A stretch of 64,000 bases of DNA, taken from assembly GCA_030407315.1 (NCBI GenBank), contig JALQPE010001851.1, forward strand, positions 1-64,000. The letters are read 5' to 3'. The first letter of the stretch is position 1. Every line of letters starts with the position of its first letter. The notes under the pieces were generated by a model, which had not been told where the DNA came from, did not search any database, and worked only from the letters and a program-made list of their open reading frames with translations. The translations under genes and the position numbers were made by a program. The DNA is from Asparagopsis taxiformis (taxonomy: Eukaryota > Rhodophyta > Florideophyceae > Bonnemaisoniales > Bonnemaisoniaceae). Positions 50,161-58,466 of this stretch are shown in pieces.

Positions 50161-51121
50161 CTTCTCCGTCAGCCGTCTCTACTTCATGTGGACCGTCTTT
50201 CCACCATACGGGCATGAAACTAATACACGAAACCAGCTTCTGAAACATCACTACTAGTTTGACGGCCCCATCAAATTTTTCACGATGACCTTCCCCTTTC
50301 CCATCCATCATTCGAGCTGCGTTTTCGAATGCCATAGGTGCTATCAGCAGCACACTGAATATGTCACTCATGTTCATGGAAAGCAGATTGTTGGTTCCAA
50401 ATAAACGGTTCTGCCTTCCCATCCTGAACTTCTTCAGAGCGCCCAGAATTTGCAATTCAGCTACCTCTCGAATTCGTGGGCTGGCAGCTGAAATACAAGC
50501 GTTCAGTACATCTTGTGCCAGTCCAGACAATAGATGGTCAGGTGCTATCACTGCGGAACGGTACGGGTCAAAAATTGCTGGGACAACTGAAACTCCGTTT
50601 TCCGTCTTCGGTACTTCTTCCTGCACTGCTTCCAAGGAAGTGCTCAGGACATGAAATGGTAAATCTTCCCCTTCTTCTGCAGCCAGTCCGAGAGTGCGAA
50701 GCTGGGTTTCTGTGGCATCCTTACGTGTCGATGCATTCCGATACTTGCTCCTGGCATGCGTCGATGTTTGCCCGTTCACTACCGAAGTGTATGCATTCTT
50801 CGTGCCACCAGTACTGCTCAGGTCATATTTGCGGAAACTGCAGATGTGGCACGGAGAGTTTGATGTGTGTCCAAGAACATCCAGGGTATGTGAAACTGCA
50901 GGATAGTCTCCAATGCTCCCCACTGGGTCTAGAAATACCACAACATCTTCTCCCTCTGCATTTTTCGTTGGGAAACCCTCTGTGCTTCCCGCACTATATC
51001 TTGAACGATATATCGCAATACACAATTTGTGGACACTCCCGGAGGTGGCAAACCAATCACTCGAACCGCTTGGTAGCTTCCCCTTTTCCGAGGCGGTAGA
51101 TTGAGAGGTAACATATAGCAT
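50102..51121 (-). CDS. Transposase of giant transposon, middle part
   Basis: Second frame. VVVFLDPVGSIGDYPAVSHTLDVLGHTSNSPCHIC matches the family pattern D...GDxPA...PCxxC (second catalytic Asp region and a zinc-binding CxxC). A helical region follows. Long stretches around it read through the first and third frames only as by-products. The shift from the first frame lies between about 50950 and 51040. Confidence 0.65.
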   Translation of the reverse strand: MLYVTSQSTASEKGKLPSGSSDWFATSGSVHKLCIAIYRSRYSAGSTEGFPTKNAEGEDVVVFLDPVGSIGDYPAVSHTLDVLGHTSNSPCHICSFRKYDLSSTGGTKNAYTSVVNGQTSTHARSKYRNASTRKDATETQLRTLGLAAEEGEDLPFHVLSTSLEAVQEEVPKTENGVSVVPAIFDPYRSAVIAPDHLLSGLAQDVLNACISAASPRIREVAELQILGALKKFRMGRQNRLFGTNNLLSMNMSDIFSVLLIAPMAFENAARMMDGKGEGHREKFDGAVKLVVMFQKLVSCISFMPVWWKDGPHEVETADGEGGRNEYILGRTCRLRGDVE

Positions 51122-52791
51122 CCACCAAAACTTCCCTTCCTGCTTGTGAATGGTTCAAAGTCATCCGTGTAAAGGAGAAATCGGTAAACAAAGTAGTTTC
51201 GACCATCCTCCAGCTTTCCCCAACATGGTGCATCTTCTCGCGGAGACGCTGGGTGCCATTGCGACCTGTGGTCTCCGAAACCATCCGAGAACACCCCTGA
51301 AACACGAATTTCTTCATAGTTGGGGCTTCCTAGTCTATCGGGCGGGTTTCTGGCTTCAGCAAAGCTCGCGCCCGGTGAAAAGCAAAGTAACATGGTGGAT
51401 GCTTCTCCGACCTGCTCTTTCAAATACCTGTTCACCAATACGACGTGTGGAACAATATCACCCTCTTCCATTCCAATTGGTAATAGAACGGTTATCACGT
51501 CCCCAGCTCGTGTTCCTTTTCCCTTGGCTCCTGCTCCGATTACACATTGCGATATCGCTCGCAGAGCATGCTGCCTCTCCCATTCCAATAGATGTGACAT
51601 TCGCGGCTGCAGATATTTTTCGACATGCACATCATGCTCACCGTCGTGTCGAGCCTCATAGGTAACTATGGTCCTAGCATGAAGTTCCCACAACGACGTA
51701 ACCGCCACTCTTCTCCTCTTCGGTTTCCCACCATCTCTGTCATTCTTCCTGAACCCTTTTGCTCTTTCGATGACGGCAACCTGACGAGCTCCTGGATGAC
51801 ATCGGATTCGAATTGCTGTTCCATCAGGTACATAAATGTGCTTCAAACCCTTTTTCCCATCGCTGTCAATGGGAACAACTGCTGTGCGAACGAATGGGTC
51901 GCTCAAAACACCCCTCCTGCACTTTGCAATGAACGAATCTTCAATGCTGCACTCTGCGGTTGATTTTTCTCCTTCCGAGCTTCGATTGTTCGCATCACTG
52001 CGGAATGCTTTAAAGATTGGTCGAGTCTGGACATCTTTCAGAGCCCATGTGCTTGGGAGTACAATACGAACTTTCGCCATTCCTCCACAATTGTCTCTGT
52101 CATCTGTTGTTCCACGGGTTCCTACTGCACCTCGATGCTGTGCAGCTCTTGCTCCGCTCTTTCGAAGGTCTATCGGAAACTCGATGTCACAGCTCTTTGC
52201 ATAGCAGTGTTTCCTCAAGAATGGTAGTATCTTCTGTCGCATCACAGAGTCCGACGGGACGTGCTCACTTGGATCTCTGCGGAAATTCATTCCGAACAGG
52301 GTACCTTCATAGTGGGCTCTTGTCATTCTTTGAGTTCCACTCAGCTGAAGAGCCCCATACATCGCAGGCCATTGTAGTAATGCCTTGAAATCACCACATG
52401 CTTCATCCCCAGCATTTCGGTCTATCGGGCCTCCAGTTGAAATGGAATCAGAACCTCGTCCGGTTGCTTCTTCCGATTCCATTAGCGTGCTCGATGCTAC
52501 GTAGATGTCACTTCCAGCTTCATCGTTGTTGCTGTACACATCAATACAACCTTCTATTGTGTCACCCATAGGGATTGGGGACTCCAATAGGTCATCTGTG
52601 GTACACTCACGTCGTAGCTCATTACCTCTCGGGATTTCTTTGTTCATGCAGGCTGCATCACTGCTGCGGATTTCTCCCTGCAGTTTCCCAGGAAGCTGTT
52701 TACTGGGACTGGCCACATTGAGTGAATCGAATCTCGCCTTTGTCCTACGACTTGTGGTTTTCTTTCGAATAGGAGTCCGTCTCGGAGCCAT
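50929..52791 (-). CDS. Transposase of giant transposon, N-terminal part
   Basis: A 620-residue frame from ATG. A basic N-terminus (RRTPIRKKTTSRRTKAR) is followed by a low-complexity region and then a conserved core: VFSDGFGDHRSQWHP, LLYTDDFEPFTSRKGSFGGCYMLPLNLPP and VIGLPPPG. The TDDFxPF...GG(C/V)YxLPLNLPP pattern is characteristic of the CACTA/Plavaka-type transposase group, with the first catalytic Asp in TDD. It is the only candidate for mobilising this element. Together the three frames cover 52791-48988 (about 1,260 residues), which is in the usual size range. Confidence 0.7.
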   Translation of the reverse strand: MAPRRTPIRKKTTSRRTKARFDSLNVASPSKQLPGKLQGEIRSSDAACMNKEIPRGNELRRECTTDDLLESPIPMGDTIEGCIDVYSNNDEAGSDIYVASSTLMESEEATGRGSDSISTGGPIDRNAGDEACGDFKALLQWPAMYGALQLSGTQRMTRAHYEGTLFGMNFRRDPSEHVPSDSVMRQKILPFLRKHCYAKSCDIEFPIDLRKSGARAAQHRGAVGTRGTTDDRDNCGGMAKVRIVLPSTWALKDVQTRPIFKAFRSDANNRSSEGEKSTAECSIEDSFIAKCRRGVLSDPFVRTAVVPIDSDGKKGLKHIYVPDGTAIRIRCHPGARQVAVIERAKGFRKNDRDGGKPKRRRVAVTSLWELHARTIVTYEARHDGEHDVHVEKYLQPRMSHLLEWERQHALRAISQCVIGAGAKGKGTRAGDVITVLLPIGMEEGDIVPHVVLVNRYLKEQVGEASTMLLCFSPGASFAEARNPPDRLGSPNYEEIRVSGVFSDGFGDHRSQWHPASPREDAPCWGKLEDGRNYFVYRFLLYTDDFEPFTSRKGSFGGCYMLPLNLPPRKRGSYQAVRVIGLPPPGVSTNCVLRYIVQDIVREAQRVSQRKMQREKMLWYF

Positions 52792-54592
52792 CTTGATGTT
52801 TTTGTTCTTTTCTTCTTCGCTCAGTTTTGTTGCATAGAATACAACTCTAAACTTCTATGACATGACTACTATCTCAATACAGTACTACTACTTTTAACCG
52901 TTACGAAACCTTTCCAGGCTTTCATTCGATCCAATGAACTGGTTCACCACAATGCTTTGCCCTATGCTCATTGCTTTATGCACATTGATTGCTATTTCAT
53001 CCGGACTCAACATCGTTTTGCTATCTTGTATCGCATCCCCTAACCACAAACCCAGCCAAGATGTATCCATTTCCGGAAAACGGCCGTTTATTTCGCAGTG
53101 ATGCTCTAGGCACTAATACTGAATCTGATTTTCTCATACACGTACTTCCTACTCGTATACTCTACCATTTTCGGCCCTATTTACAAGTTGAAAGCACAAT
53201 CTCTCGTTGAATCGTACTCGGTGTGATATCTTAAATTAGCATAAATTTATATATTGCAATGCAGATTCACTGCTCGCTTGCAACATGAAAATTATAAAAT
53301 TTCTCCCACACTGCTGTTTCCTAGCCGCCCACATCCACGTGGCCCGCTTTGACTGCCTGCCAAGTGTGCTCAGAGCATGCAATGACGTCATCGATATATA
53401 CCGTCCAAATCATCACTGGAAGCGCGGACTCCTCGTCCAGGAAAGTGCGCCATTTTTCCTACTCCTCGCCTCACCCTTTTCTGTAGGCCCCATATGCTAG
53501 TGTTTTTCCTATATTTCTGTAGTGATGACGTCATTATAGACTAGAGAAGGCGGTAGAAGATACAATAATTTTGCGCCTGTTCTGCCAGGTCATGTGCTTC
53601 AAAGCGTAATTCGCACCCTAGGTATCGTTTTTCTGGGCCTCCCATCGCACCGCTCCGTTTCAAATTCATCCCTCTATTGTTCTCCTACACGTCATTTCCG
53701 CCCGCAGAGTGCTACTTAAACAACAGATTCTGGAAATCCCTGTTTCCATCTTCATATCCGTCGGAAACAAAGCAACAACCCTGGCCGTGGAAGCCGTATA
53801 GATCATCTAAACTGCTTCCAAAGCGTAAGTTTTAGATCATCAATACGGCTTCCAAGGCCAAAGTTGTTGCTTTGTCTCCGACGGATATGAACCATGATGG
53901 TACGTTTCCACAACTCACGCCACTAACCCAGTTTTCTATTTGTTTTCTCTTTCTCAGGTTTCCAGTCGGTGAGTGTTCCACTTCTACTTTCATTTATCTT
54001 TCTCTCTTACCACTTCTCCACTACTTTTCTTTTCTGCCTGTGAGTACATATCTCAATTTGGGATGCAATGGTATTTGTTAAGGTACGTTAGTCTCCTAAT
54101 CACCATCAATTTCCCTCTCCAATTCAACGTCACTAACTTGTTTCCTTTCTCTACATCATTTTTTCTTCTTCTCTTCATTTCCTAGCTTATTCATGCAGCT
54201 CAATCAGTTGATAGATTTCTAGACTTTTCTAGTAGTTTTAGTTTTACTCGTCGGAATAGTGTTAGTTGTAGTAGCATTTTTAACATAGGGATTGTTTATT
54301 CTCAATGTAGCCTGCGCAAATAAACAAATCCAGAGTGAAGCTTCCCATATCGCACCCTCTTAGATTGCTACCTATCCTACCGCGTATACCTCTCGCTAGC
54401 TCATAGTCACTACGAAATAAAAATTCCTAGCCGTACTATTCTGTCCATTCCCATATGAATACCGTCCATGCCCCATCCTCATAGCGCTAGAACTGCCTTC
54501 CTCTACCCCAGAAAGATGCCCACGACAGCGTGACGCTCCATCTCATCCACCACTCCCAGACACCGAATTTTACTATATCAGGACACTACTTT
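52792..54592. other. Non-coding right arm of giant transposon
   Basis: No supported gene in 1.8 kb. It contains the large inverted repeat at 53751-53891 and otherwise AT-rich unique-looking DNA. Confidence 0.45.
53751..53891. repeat. 141-bp inverted repeat (about 60-bp arms)
   Basis: The left arm from TTCATATCCGTCGGAAACAA pairs with the right arm ending TTGTCTCCGACGGATATGAA at roughly 90% identity, with a loop of about 15-20 nt. It could extrude a cruciform or yield a hairpin RNA. Confidence 0.85.
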
Positions 54593-55063
54593 TACTGTCT
54601 CCAGGTGCTGCCCAGGGCTGCAGCACGAAATACTGTCTACAGGTGCTGCCCAGGGCAGCACAAATACTGTCTACAGGTACTGCCCAGGACAGTGAAAATC
54701 ACTGTCTCCAGGTACTGCCCAGGACAGTGCACCGTGTTGGTTCCATCTATTGTCCCAGGCAGCGTATTTCACTATCCGGCCATGTTGCCTTGGCCAATAC
54801 AAAACACTATCCGCCAACACTGCCCAGTACAGTAAATTACATCATATCCAACTATTGAATAAATCATTAATTTTTACTGCATCCATTCACTGCCTCAGAC
54901 AGTACGGTGAGACAGTGTTTTTTACTGTCTGCAGACAGTGTTCCGTACTGTCTGCCAGACAGTGCAAATCACTGTCTCCAGGTGTGGCATTAATTTTCAT
55001 TTGCCGCATAGTGATTTTTACTGTCTCAGACAGTAAAAATCACTGTCTCGCAGTACTGTCTGA
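54593..55063. repeat. Right subterminal palindrome cluster
   Basis: Many ACTGTCT/AGACAGT motifs, plus a local tandem CTGTCTACAGGTGCTGCCCAGG unit at 54596-54726 that is not seen on the left side. It mirrors 30490-30840. Confidence 0.85.
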
Positions 55064-55073
55064 GGCCCCCTTT

Positions 55074-55087
55074 TCAACACCGTAGTG
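55074..55087 (-). repeat. Right terminal inverted repeat of giant transposon
   Basis: TCAACACCGTAGTG, exact reverse complement of 30466-30479, followed by AG as on the left outer side. Confidence 0.85.
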
Positions 55088-55738
55088 AGACTTCTTGCTT
55101 CCAGCTTAATGGTCGAGTGGCATCAGCCTCAGTCCCCTGAGGGAGAGTGGTTGCCACAGGGAAGGCTTGTTGGGAGGAGGTCGGACGGCGGAGAGCCATG
55201 GGGCGCATCGGCCGTTCGGGCGCCCGAAGGGCGTAGCCTATGACTGTTCCTTTTGGGAGGTACTTGTTGGACATACCGAAGTTAGTTAAGATAGTTAGGA
55301 ATTCCTGTCGCGGGATGACTTCCTTAACCCATTTGGGATGGAGACTCGGTGTCGTTGAAGGATCCGATCTCTCGGGATGAGTATACTCAAGCCGCCGCCG
55401 GCGCACACGACAGTGGTTGTTACTTGACTTCGCGGGGGAATAGTCACACTGTGTGATAATCGAATGCCGTGAGACTGGCGGTCTAGGTTAATCCCGCTAG
55501 AGGGTCGCGGGGCATCCACGTAGCACGAGAGAGCGGGGGATGTTTTACGTACAGACAACATCACTAGGATAGCTATCGAGCCGCCGTCGTGAATATCGAT
55601 TCGTTGGGCCCGGCACCTAATTGCGTCTACGTGGTTATTCATTGCCCCAGTTCCCAGATGAGGGGTACGGCCAATCTAGGCGCGACGAAGAATTCTTCCT
55701 CAAAGGATTTGTAGCCTACACAGCATGAGCAATTTTTG
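55088..55738 (-). pseudogene. Gypsy 3: protease C-terminus and pre-RT linker fragment
   Basis: Minus strand, reading down from about 55738: GYKSFEEEFFVAPRLAVPLI and, in another frame, MNNHVDAIRC, matching the end of a gypsy protease; then IPPRSQVTTTVVC and NFGMSNKYLPKGTVIGYALRAPE, the linker that also precedes RT in chromoviruses 1 and 2. It stops at SWKQEV next to the transposon end and is continued by 30465-30139. At least two frame changes (near 55640 and 55320) show decay. Sequence above 55738 is not recognisably gypsy. Confidence 0.75.
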
Positions 55739-56163
55739 AGAAAACCATTGATTTCACTGGTTTGAACCAGTAGATTTGGATGGAATAGCCGGCCAGAGCA
55801 AAATTTGTAAATTTTACTGGAAAAAAACCACGCGACGTGGCTGGATACAGTAGAGAAATGGGATGGAAAAAACCAGAGAAAAGCATTGGCCAGGCCAGGC
55901 TGAAAGGCTGGTTCTGTACTGTAGTTGGGCATGATTTTTTTGATGGTTTTAGATTTGCGCCCGTCCATACGCTGGCGGCCGGCGGTGGGTGGAAAAAAAC
56001 CATTGAAATTACTAATTTCAGCTATGGAATGACGGGAATGGCAAACCAGCGACGGGTACAGTACGGAGGGTGGTTTAAACCAGTGCATGGACTGGTTTGG
56101 GAGGCTGGTTTCACTGGTTTTGGTGGTTCCATTACAGTAGGTGTAATTTGGGACATGATGGAA
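55739..56163. repeat. Stretch rich in ACTGGTTT/AAACCAGT
   Basis: Repeated ACTGGTTT and its complement (for example 55757-55772, 56080-56130), some as palindromes. It resembles a subterminal repeat region of another DNA element, but no end pair was found. Confidence 0.45.
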
Positions 56164-56475
56164 ATGAACTTACGCATGGGCAATGTCTTAAGGTGAGCTA
56201 CTTGTAGGCTAGGTGCATGTATGAAATTGTTTCTTGGAATATACTCTGGCGTTGCTGTGGACGAGGGAAATTTCCTATGTTGAGGTAGGTGAGAAGATGA
56301 AAGCTAGGAAATAATTGATAGGTAGTATAGTATGGTAGTGCTGGAAGGGAGGTCAATTGGGCGATGGGGCCGTAGTGAACGCGGGAATTACAATGAAGAG
56401 TGGAGGGATTGACATTGTACAGAAGGTCAGGAAATGGTTTGGCGTCGCGGTCATAATCTTCATATCTGCAGATTG
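56164..56475. other. Unassigned spacer
   Basis: No gene. It includes a ~55-bp segment starting GGGGCCGTAGTGAACGCGGG (56366) that recurs at 57471. Confidence 0.35.
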
Positions 56476-56567
56476 GCATTCCAATACTTCAGGTGCGTAC
56501 GCCCCCAAACATGACAGACTATAGTCTGTCATGCTTTGGGGCGTAAGCACCTGAAGTATTGGAATGC
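56476..56567. repeat. 92-bp palindrome
   Basis: GCATTCCAATACTTCAGGTG mirrored to CACCTGAAGTATTGGAATGC around ACTATAGT, with arms of about 45 bp nearly perfect. Confidence 0.9.
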
Positions 56568-56649
56568 TAATACTTCAACCGCGTATGCATACGAATCCGT
56601 AGAACCGGAATTCTGCCGGTTACCAAGATCGATTTTGAACGACCCTTAC

Positions 56650-58052
56650 GCCCGCTCGCATGCACCCGATCCGTATGCAAAAAGAGACGAACCAGACCCG
56701 TCTGGTTCGTCCCGCTTCGCATATGGATCGGGTGCATGCGAGCGGGCATAGGGTTCGTTGTAGCCAGAGACTCAATTTACGTATGGGACCTTGCCGCAGT
56801 AGTACCTGTCATTCACTATACAATCTGTAGAGGGAAGTGGTAGAGGATCCACAAAATTAGTCTGAATTACCAATCACGAAATGTAGTTTGATCGGGAGCT
56901 ATAATGGGTAATTGGACGCGAATATGAAGAAAAATTGGAGTTAGAAATGGTCGGAATCGCAATCCGGGCTGGTTGACATGCCGGATTGAGTTTTGCTCGA
57001 GTAAATCTAGAAACAACCGGAATTCTTCTACTTACCAAGATCGATTTTGAACTACCCCTATGCCCGTTCGCACACACCAGATCCGTACGCCAAACGCGAC
57101 GAACCAGACCCGTTTGGTTCGTCGCGCTTTGCATAGGGATCCGGTGTGTGCGAACGGGTCCGTTTGAAAGCACCCGTACGCCGGCGTAAGGGTCGTAGCC
57201 AGAGAAACTATATATACTCTCGAGAGGGAAGTGGCTGAGGATCAGCGAAATTAATCTGAACTACCAATCACGAAATGGAGTACTACACACGTGTGATTGG
57301 GAGCTATAATGGGTAATTAGAAGCGAATATGAAAAATTGAAAAAAATTGGAGTTAAAAATGGTCGGAATCGCAATCCGGGCTGGTTGACATGCCGGATTG
57401 AGTTTTGCTCGAGTAAGTCTGGAAACCACCAGAATTCTTCCAGTTATCAAGATCGATTTTTAACTACCGAGGGGCCGTAGTGAACGCGGGAATTAAAATG
57501 AAGAGTGGAGGGATTGACGTTGTAGAGTATACTGTATACCTATAGTTCGACCTATTGTACAGCAGATTACGACCGAGATGCGAAGCCATTTCCTGATCAG
57601 GAAATGGCTTCGCATCGCGGTCATAATCTGCATATCTGCACATCGGTGCAAGCGGGCGTAAGGGTCGCTGGAGCCAAAGGCACTACATATACTCTTGAGG
57701 GAAGGGGCTGAGGATCTGCAAAATTAATCTGAATTACCAATCACGAAATGTAGTTTAAAGAATGAATTACCAATCACGAAATGTAGTTTAATTGGGAGCT
57801 ATAATGGGTAATTAGAAGCGAATGTGAAAAAATTGGAGTTAGAAATGGTCAGAATCGCAATCCGGGCTGGTTGACATGCCGGATTGAGTTTTGCTCGAGT
57901 AAGTCTAGTAACAACCTGACTTCTTCTACTTACCAAGATCGATTTTGAACAACCGCTGTGCCCGCTCGGTCGATGCAAACCCATATGGCATGCGAGAACC
58001 AGACGGGTCTTGTTCACGTTTGGCGTATGGGTCTGCATCGACCGAACCGGCC
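56650..58052. repeat. Series of long hairpins with conserved tip and variable arms
   Basis: Hairpins at 56650-56748, 57063-57158 and about 57960-58052 share the tip GAACCAGAC(CCG/GGG)TYTKGTTC, while the outer arms differ (CGCTCGCATGCACCCGATCC, CGTTCGCACACACCAGATCC, CTCGGTCGATGCAAACCC). A fourth, unrelated palindrome is at 57563-57630 (CAGATTACGACCGAGATGCG arm). Each shared-tip hairpin follows CCAAGATCGATTTTGAAC. Confidence 0.8.
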
Positions 58053-58275
58053 CGTCCGTACGGGTCGCTGGAGCCAAAGACACTATATATACTCTCGAGA
58101 GGGAAGTAGCTGAGGATCAGCCAAATTAATCTGAACTACCAATCACGAAATGTAGTTTGATCGGGAGCTATAATGGGTAATTAAAAGGGAATGTGAAGAA
58201 AAATTGAATTTAAAAATGGTCGGAATCGCAATCCGGGCTGGTTGACATGCCGGATTGAGTTTTGCTCGAGTAAGT
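56831..58275. repeat. Four dispersed copies of a ~180-bp unit
   Basis: Copies at about 56831-57010, 57222-57420, 57692-57908 and 58093-58275 share CCAATCACGAAATG, GGGAGCTATAATGGGTAATT, and end with CGCAATCCGGGCTGGTTGAC and GCCGGATTGAGTTTTGCTCG. Hairpins lie between them. The ending resembles the hairpin arm at 62162-62428. Confidence 0.85.
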
Positions 58276-58466
58276 TGAGTATGAGAATCGATCAGCGAGT
58301 CATGCCATTTCGTGGTAAACGCAATGACGTTACGGAGTAGATGATTCATCATGAGTATGTACACATATATTAGGCTGTATCGCCGTAGTGAAAAGATGGT
58401 ATTGCATCAACTACATTGTTAAATTGTCGTCTTCTCTAGTATTACAACTAATTTGGAAGGGGAATC

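Larger units (their letters stand above)
30466..55087. mobile_element. Giant CACTA-type DNA transposon with ParB/methyltransferase/oxygenase cargo
   Basis: The 24.6-kb segment has perfect 14-bp terminal inverted repeats starting CACTA, with an AG dinucleotide on both outer sides (30464-30465 and 55088-55089), subterminal palindromic repeats at both ends, and a transposase with CACTA/Plavaka-like motifs. Removing it joins the gypsy-3 linker (55088 onwards) to gypsy-3 RT (30465 downwards) on the same strand in the right order, showing the insertion directly. Gene order: coiled-coil protein (+), Tudor-like (-), ParB/methyltransferase/SET (+), ParB/oxygenase-like (-), ParB/oxygenase-like (-), transposase (-). 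Known CACTA elements are usually far smaller, and I know of none with this cargo. Confidence 0.8.

Noticed and set aside
56370..58390. CCGTAGTG at 56370, 57475 and 58383 as ends of further CACTA elements
   Set aside because: The match to the terminal repeat is only 8 bp, no CACTACGG partner is found nearby, and adjacent bases do not match TCAACA.
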